From contig NZ_CP046400.1 in assembly GCF_009762795.1 (NCBI RefSeq), positions 2,519,501 through 2,583,500 of the forward strand: a DNA stretch of 64,000 bases. Reading direction: 5' to 3'. Source of the DNA: Pseudodesulfovibrio cashew. GTDB taxonomy: Bacteria; Desulfobacterota; Desulfovibrionia; Desulfovibrionales; Desulfovibrionaceae. Each line of letters opens with the position of its first letter. Within the stretch, counting starts at the first letter, position 1. This document shows, piece by piece, positions 28,826 to 38,489 of this stretch. Both the position numbers and the translations under genes were made by a program. Below the pieces are notes generated by a model, which ran no database searches, was not told the origin of the DNA, and was given only the letters and a program-made list of their open reading frames with translations.

Positions 28826-30136
28826 ATGATTCGATTCTTTACCGCCACCCTGGGATGCAAGATCAACCAGTATGAAACCCGCGCCATTGCGGAGGCCTGG
28901 GCCGGTGACACGGGGTTGGCCCTGGAGGCGGCCTCGGCTGCGGAGGCAGACCTGATCCTGGTCAACTCCTGCGCCGTGACCGCTAATGCCGTGGCCGACC
29001 TGCGCCAGACCGTGCGCCGTTTCCATCGGGACAACCCCGGCGCGGAGATCGTCATCACCGGGTGTGCGGCTCAGGTCATGCCCGAGGAGCTCGAAAAGCT
29101 GCCCGGTGTGGTCCGGGTTGTTCCCCAGGAAGACAAATCCATGCTTCTGGCCGGACCGTCGCCGGATGCCGCTCCCGCACCATCTCCGGAAGCGAAATCG
29201 GTCTTCGCACCGTTCGCCATCTCCGGCTATGACCGGGCTCGGGCCGTGGTCAAGGTTCAGGACGGTTGTTCCCATCATTGCACCTACTGCATCGTGCCGC
29301 TGACGCGCGGCAGGTCCGTCTCCCGGCCCATGGAAGAGGTAGTGGCCGAAGTAGGTCGCCTGCTGGACAACGGTTTTCGCGAGTTGATCCTGAGCGGCAT
29401 CAACCTGCGTCATTACGGCCGTGGGCTGGACGGCAAGGCCGATTTCTGGGATCTGGTGGCGCGGCTTGAGGCGGAGTTTGGATCGGAGTGGGCGGGGCGG
29501 GCACGCTTCCGCATCTCCTCGGTGGAGCCCGGGCAGCTCGGCGATAAGGCTTTTGGCGTGCTGGCCGGATCGAAGATGGTATGCCCGCAACTGCATCTGT
29601 CCCTGCAAAGCGGCGATCCGGACGTGCTCAAGGCCATGGGGCGCGGACATTATTCACCAGAGACAGCCGTTGAATTTCTGGACCGGCTTCGCGAGGCCTG
29701 GCCTGTCTTTGGACTGGGCGCTGACCTCATTGCCGGCTTCCCCGGCGAGAGCGAGGAGCAGTTTGCAAACACCTTGGAATTGTGCCGCCGCCTGCCCCTG
29801 ACCTACGCCCATGTTTTTCCCTATTCCGAGCGTCCCGGCACCCGTGCCGTGGAATTGCCGGGAAGCGTGGAGGTGCCGGTGCGCAAGGAGCGAGCCGCCC
29901 GGCTCAGGAAGCTGATCGCCGGGAAGAAGCGGGCGTTTCTGGACAGGCTGCTCGCCCTGGAGCATCTGGACGTGCTGGTGCAGGACGCCGAGGGTCGGGG
30001 CGTGAGCGAATTTTACGCGGCCTGCCGCTTCCTTTCCCTGCCCGAAGGAGCGAACCCGCGCAGCCTGGTTCGGGCCAGGCCAGTGCGTAAGGAAAAGGGC
30101 GTGATTCTGGTCGAGCCTTTGGAGGTGCTCTCGTGA
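28826..30136 (+). CDS. mtaB: tRNA threonylcarbamoyladenosine methylthiotransferase MtaB
   Basis: Radical SAM enzyme that adds a methylthio group to t6A37 of tRNA. The 436-residue protein has the N-terminal auxiliary cluster cysteines C11, C49 and C80 (TLGCKINQYE, VNSCAVT, TGCAAQ) and the radical SAM motif C148-x3-C152-x2-C155 in GCSHHCTYC. GINLRHYG and ADLIAGFPGE follow, and a short TRAM-like region ends the protein. A YrdC-type gene for the t6A precursor step lies at 51.3 kb. It overlaps the next gene by 4 bases (GTGA). Confidence 0.9.
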   Translation: MIRFFTATLGCKINQYETRAIAEAWAGDTGLALEAASAAEADLILVNSCAVTANAVADLRQTVRRFHRDNPGAEIVITGCAAQVMPEELEKLPGVVRVVPQEDKSMLLAGPSPDAAPAPSPEAKSVFAPFAISGYDRARAVVKVQDGCSHHCTYCIVPLTRGRSVSRPMEEVVAEVGRLLDNGFRELILSGINLRHYGRGLDGKADFWDLVARLEAEFGSEWAGRARFRISSVEPGQLGDKAFGVLAGSKMVCPQLHLSLQSGDPDVLKAMGRGHYSPETAVEFLDRLREAWPVFGLGADLIAGFPGESEEQFANTLELCRRLPLTYAHVFPYSERPGTRAVELPGSVEVPVRKERAARLRKLIAGKKRAFLDRLLALEHLDVLVQDAEGRGVSEFYAACRFLSLPEGANPRSLVRARPVRKEKGVILVEPLEVLS

Positions 30137-30693
30137 GCGTTCCCAAAACGCCTGATCCGGGGCTGTTGCTCATCTCCATCCTGTGCGCCGACTGGGACGC
30201 CTGCTGGCCGGAACTGCTTGAGGAATTGGAGGAGCGCTTCGGCACGGCGGATCATGTGTCCGAGCCCTTCGCCTTTGACGAAACAAACTATTACGACCGG
30301 GAGCTGGGCACGCCCATAACCCGGCGGCTTGTGGCCTTCGAGGATTTGCGCCCGCTGGATGAACTGGCGGACATCAAGCTGTTCACCAACTCGTTGGAAG
30401 CCCGGCGGGCCCGGTCCGGCAACAGGCTCTTCAATCTCGATCCCGGGTTCCTGACCGTGGAGCGGCTGGTCCTGGCCACGGGCAAGAATTTTTCCCATCG
30501 CATCTATCTGAAGGACGGCATCTGGGCCGATCTGACCCTGGTGTGGCAGAAGAAGCAGTGGACCGTTTTTCCCTGGACTTTCCCGGACTACGCCGGGGAG
30601 GACATGAAATCGCGGCTGACAAAGTTGCGCCTGTCGTATAAAACCAAGCTCAACAATCCGCATACGCAGAATCGTCATGCAACACGCGGATAG
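30133..30693 (+). CDS. DUF4416 family protein
   Basis: A 186-residue soluble protein recognised as DUF4416 from LLLISILCADWDACWPELL, EPFAFDETNYYDRELG and NLDPGFLTVERLVLATGKN. The conserved acidic and Tyr residues suggest an enzyme, but no activity is known. It uses a GTG start that overlaps the mtaB stop codon, and it precedes the YicC gene by 19 bases, so it is probably co-expressed with RNA-modifying genes. Confidence 0.82.
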   Translation: MSVPKTPDPGLLLISILCADWDACWPELLEELEERFGTADHVSEPFAFDETNYYDRELGTPITRRLVAFEDLRPLDELADIKLFTNSLEARRARSGNRLFNLDPGFLTVERLVLATGKNFSHRIYLKDGIWADLTLVWQKKQWTVFPWTFPDYAGEDMKSRLTKLRLSYKTKLNNPHTQNRHATRG

Positions 30694-30712
30694 ACTATAA
30701 GGATTATCTACC

Positions 30713-31594
30713 ATGCCTGTCAGTATGACCGGTTTCGGCCGGTTTGAGACCAATGAGGACGCCTGGACCCACGTCTGGGAGATTCGGAGCGTCAACGGAC
30801 GTTTTCTGGATGTTAAATGGCGTATGCCTTCCAACCTTCGCAGCCTGGAAAACGGCTGGGAAAAAGTTGTCCGCACTTACGCTTCGCGCGGCCGGGTGGA
30901 CATCTCGCTGAACCTCGAGGTGCTGGATTCCGGCGTCCTCGGCGTGTCGTTCAACGAGACCCTGGCCAAGGCCATGTTCGCCGAGTTGACCAAGGTGGCA
31001 GAAAGCCGGGGCGAACTGTTCACGCCCGACTATAACCGGGTGCTTGGCATGTCCTCCCTTTGGCGGGACGCAGGCAGCGAGCCGGACCCCGGTCTGTCCG
31101 AATCCCTGACCGCCGGGCTGGAAGAAGCGCTCAAGGACTGGGTACGCTCCCGCTCCGTGGAGGGCGACGCCATGGTCGAGGACCTGCTTTCCCGTCTGGT
31201 GACCCTGCGGGAGATCGCCGGTAAGATCGCCGAGCGCATCCCGGACATCCTGGAGGAAAAGAAGAGCGGTCTGCGTCAGCGCATCCTCGACATGCTGGAG
31301 TCCGTGGGCGCTGAGTTTTCCGAGGACCGGATGCTTCAGGAGGTGGCCCACCTCACCGACAAGCTTGACGTCTCCGAGGAACTGACCCGGCTGGACGCAC
31401 ATCTGGAGCGCCTGGGCGAGGTCCTGACCGACAGCCAGGACGTGGGCAAGAAGCTCGACTTCCTGCTTCAGGAGACCTTCCGCGAGATCAACACCTGCGG
31501 CAACAAGGCGCAGGACACCGCGGTCAGCAGGCTGGTGGTGGATTTCAAGGCCGAACTGGAGCGCTGCCGGGAGCAGGTGCAGAACATCGAATAG
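30713..31594 (+). CDS. YicC/YloC family endoribonuclease
   Basis: A 293-residue protein of the YicC family. It begins MTGFGR-type (SMTGFGRFETNEDAWTHVWEIRSVNGRFLDV) and ends with the family C-terminal part GKKLDFLLQETFREINTCGNKAQD. YicC proteins are RNases linked to small-RNA and mRNA decay. As in many bacteria it is followed by a DUF370/RemA gene and gmk, an order seen in Firmicutes as well. Confidence 0.9.
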   Translation: MPVSMTGFGRFETNEDAWTHVWEIRSVNGRFLDVKWRMPSNLRSLENGWEKVVRTYASRGRVDISLNLEVLDSGVLGVSFNETLAKAMFAELTKVAESRGELFTPDYNRVLGMSSLWRDAGSEPDPGLSESLTAGLEEALKDWVRSRSVEGDAMVEDLLSRLVTLREIAGKIAERIPDILEEKKSGLRQRILDMLESVGAEFSEDRMLQEVAHLTDKLDVSEELTRLDAHLERLGEVLTDSQDVGKKLDFLLQETFREINTCGNKAQDTAVSRLVVDFKAELERCREQVQNIE

Positions 31595-31636
31595 CGAACC
31601 GGTTCGAAGAGCGGATCACAGCGAGGGGAAAAGAGT

Positions 31637-31891
31637 ATGCAGAAACAGGGGTTGCTCAACGTCGGCTTCGGTAATTTCGTGGTGCTCAACAGGGTGGTCT
31701 CCATCGCCCTGCCGTCCAGCGCGCCCATGCGCCGCCTCCGCGAGGACGCGCGCGCCGAGGGACGCCTTATCGACGCCACTCAGGGGCGCAAGACGCGCGC
31801 CATCATCGTAACGGATTCAAATCACGTCATTCTGTCCGCCATTCAGGCCGAGACCATCGGCCAGCGGTTCAGCGCGGAGGAGGGAGAATAA
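31637..31891 (+). CDS. DUF370 / RemA-like small DNA-binding protein
   Basis: An 84-residue protein with the RemA/DUF370 pattern: [17 protein letters not shown], then [16 protein letters not shown], then [23 protein letters not shown]. In Bacillus subtilis RemA activates matrix genes. Here it lies between yicC and gmk with GGGGA upstream and ends right where gmk begins. The arrangement is conserved, but the role in this organism is unknown. Confidence 0.85.
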   Translation: MQKQGLLNVGFGNFVVLNRVVSIALPSSAPMRRLREDARAEGRLIDATQGRKTRAIIVTDSNHVILSAIQAETIGQRFSAEEGE

Positions 31892-32527
31892 ATGGCCGGG
31901 ACCGTTTCCCGATTGGGCCAGGTCCTGGTGGTTTGCGCCCCCAGCGGCACGGGCAAGAGCACGCTCATCGCCAAGTTGCGGGAGGAATTCCCCAACTTCG
32001 GTTTTTCCGTTTCCTATACCACCCGCGCCCCGCGCGGTGAAGAGCGGGACGGGCAGGAGTATCACTTCGTCTCCCGCGACCACTTCGTGGCCATGCGCAG
32101 CCGGGGCGAGTTCTGCGAGTGGGCCGAGGTGCACGGCAACCTCTACGGCACGGCCACTGCTCCGGTCACTGAGATGCTCGGCAAGGGCATGGACGTGCTC
32201 TTCGACATCGACGTGCAGGGCGCCAAGCAGCTCAAGAAGACCTTTTACAAGGGCACGTTCATCTTTCTGCTGCCGCCCTCAAGGGAGGAGCTGACCCGCA
32301 GGCTCACCGGACGCGGCACCGACTCCGAGGAGTCCATCGCCAAGCGACTGGCCAACGCCAAGGGTGAGATTGGCGAGGCTCGCTTCTTCGACTACTGGAT
32401 CGTCAACGACAACCTGGAGCGGGCTTATCAGGAATTCCGCGCCGTCTACATGGCCGGGGCCTGCAAGCCCGAGTTGCGGACGGACGTGGAGGAAACCATC
32501 CTCAAGGAGTGGGAAGACGATGAGTGA
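31892..32527 (+). CDS. gmk: Guanylate kinase
   Basis: Phosphorylates GMP to GDP. The 211-residue protein has the P-loop SGTGKS, the family signature [20 protein letters not shown], and [18 protein letters not shown] stands right before the ATG, and its stop codon overlaps the pyrF start by 8 bases (ATGAGTGA). Confidence 0.96.
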   Translation: MAGTVSRLGQVLVVCAPSGTGKSTLIAKLREEFPNFGFSVSYTTRAPRGEERDGQEYHFVSRDHFVAMRSRGEFCEWAEVHGNLYGTATAPVTEMLGKGMDVLFDIDVQGAKQLKKTFYKGTFIFLLPPSREELTRRLTGRGTDSEESIAKRLANAKGEIGEARFFDYWIVNDNLERAYQEFRAVYMAGACKPELRTDVEETILKEWEDDE

Positions 32528-33221
32528 GCTTGTGGTGGCGCTTGATTTCAAGGACGCCCGGTCCGCTTTGGCCATGGCCAAGTCCCTGAAGGGGACCGCC
32601 GCCTGGATGAAGGTCGGCCTGGAGCTGTTCACCGCCGAGGGCCCTGCCGTGGTCTCCGGCCTCAAGGAGATGGGTTTCAAGGTCTTTCTGGACATGAAGT
32701 TCTTCGACATCCCCAATACCGTGCAGGGCGCGGTGCGCTCCGCGACGCGGCTGGGCGTTGACATGGTCAACATCCACGCCCTGGGCGGACGGCGCATGGC
32801 CGAGGCCGCCATGGCAGGGTGCCTGGAAGGCGCGCCGGAAGGCAAGGATCGCCCCCTGGTCCTGGCTGTGACCATGCTGACCAGCATGGCTGCCGGAGAC
32901 CTGCCCGTGGAGGGAGCGCCGGAGCCGTCCGAGATGGCTTTGGACCTGGCCCGTCGGGTCAGGGACTACGGCCTGGACGGCGTGGTCTGCTCCGGGCTTG
33001 AGGTGGAGCGCATCAAGGCCGCCTGCGGCGATGACTTTCTCTGCCTGACGCCGGGCATCCGTCCCGCGGGCACCGCCGGGGACGATCAGCGCCGGGTGGT
33101 TACTCCGGCGGGCGCGGTGCGCAGCGGCTCGGACTTTTTGGTGGTGGGAAGGCCCGTCACCGGAGCGGATTCGCCTGCGGAAGCGGCCCGGGCCATTCTT
33201 GACGAGATGGCGGGCGCATAG
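32520..33221 (+). CDS. pyrF: Orotidine 5'-phosphate decarboxylase
   Basis: Decarboxylates OMP to UMP in pyrimidine synthesis. The 233-residue barrel shows [12 protein letters not shown] at the start, the active-site [13 protein letters not shown] (Asp-x-Lys-x2-Asp pattern), VTMLTSM, and LTPGIRPAG. The start at 32520 gives the normal family N-terminus; the longer frame into gmk is a reading-frame artefact. It overlaps gmk by 8 bases. Confidence 0.95.
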   Translation: MSELVVALDFKDARSALAMAKSLKGTAAWMKVGLELFTAEGPAVVSGLKEMGFKVFLDMKFFDIPNTVQGAVRSATRLGVDMVNIHALGGRRMAEAAMAGCLEGAPEGKDRPLVLAVTMLTSMAAGDLPVEGAPEPSEMALDLARRVRDYGLDGVVCSGLEVERIKAACGDDFLCLTPGIRPAGTAGDDQRRVVTPAGAVRSGSDFLVVGRPVTGADSPAEAARAILDEMAGA

Positions 33222-33233
33222 CGGGAGGCCTGG

Positions 33234-34028
33234 ATGAGCACGCGGGACGATATCGACAAGGCCGGTTTCACGGTGGTTCGGGACGGCGCGGAAGCCATTC
33301 ACGGCGTCTTTTCCACCCAGTCCATGGATAGAGTCGGTTCGCCGACCGCACAGCGTATCAGTATCCGTAAGGTCTATTGGAGTGCACGAGAGTTGTCCGG
33401 CGGAGACGTCGAGGTTCAGCCCATCAACCGGAATTGTGTTCCTTCCGGTCCGAAACAGAACGTAGGACGGGAGGAGTTCCTCGCCAAATACAGCCCTGAG
33501 CCGGAGTATTACATGAACCGGGTGCTCCCGGCTCTTCGCCGAAAGGAGGAAGGTGCCGGGGAGCAGGCAGTGTCCTCTGCGGATACGATGGAACCGGGAA
33601 TAGAGGGCGCGCCGGATGTGGATGAAGGCAGCGTCCGCGCCAGCTTCGGGCTGGGACTGACCTACCTGGGCCGGGGCGAATCCAACCGGGCCAACGACAT
33701 TTTTGAACGTATTCTGGGGCTGAAGGGCGCCTTCCGGGCCGAGCACAAGCACCTGTTCAATGATTTCGGCATAAATTTGCGCAAAAACAGGTTGTTCGAT
33801 CAGGCCCTCAAGTATTACTTTCGTGCAGGGGAACTGGTCGAGGACGACGATCACCTCTGGCACAACATTGCCCGTTGCTACTACGAAAAGGGCGATGTAC
33901 AACAATGCAAAAACTTCCTTCGTAAGAGTTTGAGCATCAATCCGGAGCTTCGGGAAAGCCGGATGTTCTGGAGGTTTCTCAGGAACAGGGGAATGGTGGG
34001 GGCCACGGAGGCCCTGGACGGAATCTAA
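33234..34028 (+). CDS. TPR-repeat protein, function unknown
   Basis: A 264-residue soluble protein. The N-terminal 120 residues resemble no domain I recognise (FTVVRDGAEAIHGVFST, then RISIRKVYWSARELSGG). The C-terminal half has three to four tetratricopeptide-like helical pairs: ASFGLGLTYLGRGESNRANDIF, LRKNRLFDQALKYYFRAGEL, and HNIARCYYEKGDVQQCKNFL. Such repeats mediate protein contacts. GGGAGG precedes the ATG. It lies 12 bases after pyrF and 17 bases before the HDOD gene, so all three may be co-transcribed. Confidence 0.72.
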   Translation: MSTRDDIDKAGFTVVRDGAEAIHGVFSTQSMDRVGSPTAQRISIRKVYWSARELSGGDVEVQPINRNCVPSGPKQNVGREEFLAKYSPEPEYYMNRVLPALRRKEEGAGEQAVSSADTMEPGIEGAPDVDEGSVRASFGLGLTYLGRGESNRANDIFERILGLKGAFRAEHKHLFNDFGINLRKNRLFDQALKYYFRAGELVEDDDHLWHNIARCYYEKGDVQQCKNFLRKSLSINPELRESRMFWRFLRNRGMVGATEALDGI

Positions 34029-34045
34029 GCAGGACAGGCACAAGC

Positions 34046-34906
34046 ATGGGCCAGGAAAAAATACAGGATTTTCTCAACGAACTCCCACGCATGCGAGAGG
34101 ATCTGCCGTTTTCACCCCGGTTGTTGAAGCGGCTGTTCATCCAGACCGGCTCCAACTCCACCGCCTCGCTGGAGGAAGTGGGAGAGACGCTGAGCAAGGA
34201 CCAGGGGTTGACCACGCGCATACTCAGCCTGGCCAACTCCGCCTACTACGGTCTGCAGTCCGAGGTGCAGTCCGTGCCCCGCGCCGCTGCCGTTCTCGGC
34301 ATGGGCGAAATCAGGAACATTGTGCTCGCTCTGGGCGTGCAGAGTCTGACCAAGCAGTGCGACCTTCCTGAGGATTTCAGCCTGGGAGAGTACTGGCAGC
34401 ATCAGTTGCTGGTGGGTATGGCCGCCCGGGAATTCTCCCGTATGACCGACCTCGGCAATCCGGGCAATCTGTTTACCGTGGGGCTGCTCCACGACGTGGG
34501 CAAGCTGATCACCGCCATGCGTCGCCCGGAGGACTGGCAGATCATTCATGATCTGGCCGATGACGAAAGCCTCCTCGATGCCGAGGCCGAGGACCGGCAT
34601 TGGGGTTCGGACCACGCCCTGGTCGGTTCTCTTGTGCTCAGTTCCTGGGAACTGCCTGATGAACTGACCGAGCCCGTGAAGTGGCATCATGACCCAGCCC
34701 TTTCCCCCGCGCACTCCAATGAATCCATGATTATCTGTTTGGCCAACTATGCGATTCACGCAGCTGACGATCCGGAAGGACCATACGTGGAACTGACGGA
34801 GGAATTCTGCCCTGAGCTGGAAATGGATTTCGAGGAGGTCATGGAGACCACCGCAGAGTTGGCCGAGTCCGAGGAAGTCGAACAGTTCGCCCGGCTGCTG
34901 GCCTGA
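34046..34906 (+). CDS. HDOD-domain signalling protein
   Basis: A 286-residue protein with one HDOD domain. It shows SLEEVGETLSKDQGLTTRILSLANSAYYG, VPRAAAVLGMGEIRNIVLALGV and the relaxed HD-type segment LLHDVGKLI. HDOD proteins lack phosphodiesterase activity as a rule and act in regulation and signalling, often beside two-component genes. The partner here is not clear; a TPR protein lies just upstream. Confidence 0.85.
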   Translation: MGQEKIQDFLNELPRMREDLPFSPRLLKRLFIQTGSNSTASLEEVGETLSKDQGLTTRILSLANSAYYGLQSEVQSVPRAAAVLGMGEIRNIVLALGVQSLTKQCDLPEDFSLGEYWQHQLLVGMAAREFSRMTDLGNPGNLFTVGLLHDVGKLITAMRRPEDWQIIHDLADDESLLDAEAEDRHWGSDHALVGSLVLSSWELPDELTEPVKWHHDPALSPAHSNESMIICLANYAIHAADDPEGPYVELTEEFCPELEMDFEEVMETTAELAESEEVEQFARLLA

Positions 34907-35056
34907 CGGCTGCCGTCACATCAACACCAATACGGGCTGTTCCGCAACTTGCGAAGGCAGGGCGCCGAATGAAACCGGGACCGGCATTTTGTTTTGATCC
35001 AGCGGTTTCCCGGTGACAATGCGGTTTGGACGGCCCGGCAGGGAGCGTTATTCGTT

Positions 35057-36760
35057 TTGCCGTGTAAATGGACCGCCCGTGGCGATTCCAGGCCGCCCTC
35101 CGGAGAGCGCCTGGCCGAAGAGTTGAGTGTTTCTCCGCTCATCGTCGATATCCTCTGGAACCGTGGATTGACCTCGCTGGAGGAGATGGACCGGTTTCTC
35201 AGCCCCGGGTTGCGCCACCTGGCCGACCCATCCGAAATTCCCGGCCTGTCCGAGGCTGTCGGCATACTGGCCCGTGAAGTGAACGCCGGACGCAAGCTCG
35301 CCGTCTGGGGCGACTACGATGTGGACGGCATCACCTCCACCACCCTGGTTACCGAATTTTTTCGGGGCCACGGCATCGAAATTCTGCACCACCTGCCCAA
35401 TCGCATGGAGGAAGGCTACGGCCTGAACCCGGCCGGCGTGGAGGCCCTTGCCGAGCAGGGCGCTGAGGTGCTGCTCACCGTGGACTGCGGCATCACCGAT
35501 TACGCTGGCGTGTCCCGCGCCCGTGAGTTGGGTCTGACCGTGGTCGTCTCCGACCACCACCTGCCGGGTGAGACCCTGCCCGAGGCGCACGCCGTGTGCG
35601 ATCCGCGCCTGCGCGAGGGCGGCCCCTACGACGATCTGGCCGGGGTGGGCGTGGCCTGGATGCTCATGGCTTCATTGAACAAATCTCTGCCGGGGAGGCC
35701 CGTGGACATGCGCGGGTTGCTTGACCTGGTGGCTCTGGGCACCATCGCGGATGTAGTGCGGCTTACAGGCATGAACCGGATTCTGGTCAAGAACGGTCTG
35801 TTGGTCATCAAGGAGGCCGCCCGGCCCGGTATGGCCGCTCTGAAGGTTGTCAGCGACTATGAGCGCGGCGCGGACCTCGGGGCCGGACAGATCGGGTTCA
35901 ACCTGGCCCCGCGCATCAACGCCGCCGGGCGCATGGGCGACCCGGGCAAGGCGCTCAAGCTGCTGCTCTCACCTGATTTCGATTCGGCCATGCCCATTGC
36001 CGAGGAACTCAACTCCATCAACATGGAGCGCCGCCGTCAGGAGACCGAGATCGCGGAGCAGGCCTTTGCCCAGGCCGAGACCATGAAGGACCGCGCCGGG
36101 CTGGTGCTCTTTGCCGAGCACTGGCACCCGGGCATCATCGGCATCGTGGCCTCGCGGGTGGTGGAAAAGTACTATCGTCCGACCCTGATGCTCTGCGCCG
36201 CTGAAGACGGCGGGCTGCTCAAGGGCTCGGGCCGTTCCATCTCCGAGTTCGACCTGCACGAGGCCCTGAAGGGGATCGCACCGATTCTCAATGGGTTCGG
36301 CGGCCACAAGCAGGCGGCGGGGCTTTCCATTCTGCCGGAAAATCTTGAAGCGTTGCGTGAAGGTTTCAACGAGCAGGTGATTGAGGCTTTGGGGCCGGAC
36401 CCGCTCATGCCGACCCTCAAGCTCGACCGCGAGCTGCCGTTTGCCTCCATCACCACAACGCTGCTGGCCGAGTTGGAGATGCTCCAGCCTTACGGTATGG
36501 GCAACCCTGAACCGGTCTTCGGGTCATCGCCGGTGACCGTGGCCGAGCACTCCGTCTTCGGGCGCGAGCGCGAGCATGTGAAGCTGGTTCTGGCCGACGC
36601 CGAGACCGGTGCGCGCCTGCCCGGCAAGGCCTGGCGCATGGCCGACAAGCTGACCCGCGATATTCAGGGCCGCCAGATGCGCTTCGCCTTCACTCCAAAG
36701 ATCGACCGCTACCGGGGCATTCCCAAGATCGACCTGCGGATTCGGGACTGGAATTTCTGA
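35057..36760 (+). CDS. recJ: Single-stranded-DNA-specific exonuclease RecJ
   Basis: A 5'-to-3' exonuclease for single strands in recombination and mismatch repair. The 567-residue DHH-family protein carries DYDVDGITS, LTVDCGITD, VSDHHLPGETLP, DLVALGTIADV and the DHHA1 segment GFGGHKQAAGLS. I chose TTG at 35057 because it has GGGAGCG 9 bases upstream and lies close to the family N-terminus (LPCKWTARG). The frame stays open to TTG at 34994, which is an alternative start. It follows the HDOD gene and converges on lipA. Confidence 0.9.
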   Translation: MPCKWTARGDSRPPSGERLAEELSVSPLIVDILWNRGLTSLEEMDRFLSPGLRHLADPSEIPGLSEAVGILAREVNAGRKLAVWGDYDVDGITSTTLVTEFFRGHGIEILHHLPNRMEEGYGLNPAGVEALAEQGAEVLLTVDCGITDYAGVSRARELGLTVVVSDHHLPGETLPEAHAVCDPRLREGGPYDDLAGVGVAWMLMASLNKSLPGRPVDMRGLLDLVALGTIADVVRLTGMNRILVKNGLLVIKEAARPGMAALKVVSDYERGADLGAGQIGFNLAPRINAAGRMGDPGKALKLLLSPDFDSAMPIAEELNSINMERRRQETEIAEQAFAQAETMKDRAGLVLFAEHWHPGIIGIVASRVVEKYYRPTLMLCAAEDGGLLKGSGRSISEFDLHEALKGIAPILNGFGGHKQAAGLSILPENLEALREGFNEQVIEALGPDPLMPTLKLDRELPFASITTTLLAELEMLQPYGMGNPEPVFGSSPVTVAEHSVFGREREHVKLVLADAETGARLPGKAWRMADKLTRDIQGRQMRFAFTPKIDRYRGIPKIDLRIRDWNF

Positions 36761-36829
36761 TAGGCGGAATCCTTAAAAGAAATGGGGGGTATTCCTCTAA
36801 CTCCCTATGATACAAAATCAGGATTTGAA

Positions 36830-36990
36830 GCCGCCTATGGCGGCGAGGTCAGGAGATTTCGCCTCCGGCGGGCAAGGACTCGCGCCCTTGCATCCCCTTT
36901 TTGCGCCTTCGGCGCGGGTAAATGTAAATTTAAGCGGGTAAGCCTCAAAGAAATGCCCCGTGTCAGGCCCTGAGGGACACAGACACGGGG
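36830..36990. repeat. Cluster of five short palindromes in the recJ-lipA convergent gap
   Basis: The gap holds five inverted repeats in a row: GCCGCC/GGCGGC (36830-36844), CGCC/GGCG (36860-36870), GCAAGG/CCTTGC (36872-36891), GCGCC/GGCGC (36903-36915) and CCCCGTGTC/GACACGGGG (36956-36990). The last lies 28 bases past the lipA stop and may act as its terminator (weak T run). The whole set resembles a repetitive extragenic palindrome region; only one copy is visible here. Confidence 0.55.
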
Positions 36991-37018
36991 ACATTTGTTT
37001 TCTTGGAATGCCCGTTTG

Positions 37019-37900
37019 TTATTTGCCGGAGCGGACGAATTTGGCTGCGTTGTAGCTGGAGCGGACCAGCGGGGCGCAGAACATGTTCTCAATGCCGCGC
37101 TTTCTGCCTTCCTCGGCGTATTCCTCGAATCGTTCGGGCTCCACGTAGCGCGTTACCCTGGGGTGGTGGCGGGTGGGCTGCATGTACTGGCCGATGGTCA
37201 CGATATCGCAGCCGATGGCGGCCAGGTCGTCGAGTACGGGCATGATCTGTTCGTCGGTCTCGCCCAGGCCGACCATGATGCCGGACTTGGTGGGGATGGA
37301 CGGGGCCTTTCGCTTGGAGCGGGCGAGCAGTTCCAGGGACTGGTGGTAGTCTGCCTGGGGCCGGATGGTGTCATAGAGGTCGGGCACGGTCTCCAGATTG
37401 TGGTTCAGGATGTCCGGTCCGGCGTCGAGCACGGTCTCGAGGGCTGCCTCGTCACCCTGGAAGTCCGGGATGAGGACCTCCACGGTGCACTCGGGCATGG
37501 CCTCGCGCACGGCCTTGATGGTGGCCGCGAAGTGGGCAGCGCCGCCGTCGGGCAGGTCGTCGCGGGTGACCGAGGTGATGACCACGTGCTTGAGCTCCAG
37601 CCGTTTGGCGGCCTCGGCCACGCGGGCGGGTTCGTCGGATTCCAGCGGGGAGAGATCGCCTGACTCGATGTTGCAGAACGCACAGTTGCGGGTGCACAGC
37701 CGGCCCATAATCAGGAAGGTAGCCACGTTCCGTGAGAAACACTCCCATTTGTTGGGGCACTTGGCGGACTGGCAGACCGTGTTCAGGTTCAGGTCGCTGA
37801 TCAGCTCGGCGGTTCCGGAAAAGTTTTTAGTCTCCGGGAGCTTGACCCTAAGCCAGGGCGGTATCCGCAAAGGCTTTTCCAAATTCTCGAGTGAAGACAT
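37019..37900 (-). CDS. lipA: Lipoyl synthase
   Basis: Inserts two sulfur atoms into octanoyl groups on lipoyl domains. The 293-residue radical SAM protein has the auxiliary cluster cysteines C43, C48 and C54 ([13 protein letters not shown]) and the radical SAM motif C69-x3-C73-x2-C76 (CTRNCAFC), then [11 protein letters not shown] and [10 protein letters not shown]. Its start lies inside lipB: the two genes overlap by 53 bases. Without that overlap the protein would lack the normal N-terminus ([14 protein letters not shown]). Confidence 0.95.
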   Translation of the reverse strand: MSSLENLEKPLRIPPWLRVKLPETKNFSGTAELISDLNLNTVCQSAKCPNKWECFSRNVATFLIMGRLCTRNCAFCNIESGDLSPLESDEPARVAEAAKRLELKHVVITSVTRDDLPDGGAAHFAATIKAVREAMPECTVEVLIPDFQGDEAALETVLDAGPDILNHNLETVPDLYDTIRPQADYHQSLELLARSKRKAPSIPTKSGIMVGLGETDEQIMPVLDDLAAIGCDIVTIGQYMQPTRHHPRVTRYVEPERFEEYAEEGRKRGIENMFCAPLVRSSYNAAKFVRSGK

Positions 37901-38489
37901 CCTTGGCCTCCTTTATGGTAATGTCGCGTCCTGCCTCTTTGCTGATGGAGGTGGGGACGGCTCCCTGTATGCCGCACAGGGTGATGAGTTCGAAGAGACT
38001 GACGTCGGGGCCTACGTTCAGGGCCAGGCCGTGGTAGGTGACCCAACGTTTCACGCCGATGCCCATGGAGCATATTTTCCTTGATTCGTCCACCCATACG
38101 CCGGGATGGCCCTCCCTGCGCCGAGTGTCCACGCCGAAATGCGCGCAGGTCCTGATAACCGCTTCCTCCATGTCGTGGAAGAACTTCCTCATGCCACCGG
38201 GACGTTTCTCTACGCGCCAGATGGGGTAGGCCACCAGTTGGCCGGGGAAGTGGCAGGTGATGTTGCCCCCGCGCGCGGTCTGGGCCAGGGTGATGCCCTG
38301 CGAGGCCAGGAAGGCCTCGTCCACATGCAGGTTTTCCGCTCCTCCCTGGCGGCCCAGGGTGATCACCTTGGGGTGTTCCAGCAGAAAGAGCGTATTCTCC
38401 TCCTTCCCCTCCGTGACTGCCCTGAGAGTCTCCAGTTGGAGCTCCACGGCCTCGTCATAGGGGATGGTCCCCAGATCAATGACGCGCAT
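37848..38489 (-). CDS. lipB: Octanoyltransferase LipB
   Basis: Moves octanoyl groups from acyl carrier protein to lipoyl domains, giving the substrate of LipA. The 213-residue protein shows [34 protein letters not shown], the acceptor Lys in SRKICSMGI and the active-site Cys in ITLCGI. It is downstream of the Rsm22-like gene, sharing one base with its stop codon. Confidence 0.94.
   Translation of the reverse strand: MRVIDLGTIPYDEAVELQLETLRAVTEGKEENTLFLLEHPKVITLGRQGGAENLHVDEAFLASQGITLAQTARGGNITCHFPGQLVAYPIWRVEKRPGGMRKFFHDMEEAVIRTCAHFGVDTRRREGHPGVWVDESRKICSMGIGVKRWVTYHGLALNVGPDVSLFELITLCGIQGAVPTSISKEAGRDITIKEAKDVFTREFGKAFADTALA

Noticed and set aside
28691-29650. 5' extension of the minus-strand lipoprotein frame
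   Set aside because: The extension is antisense to mtaB, and the lipoprotein signal peptide starts at 28690.
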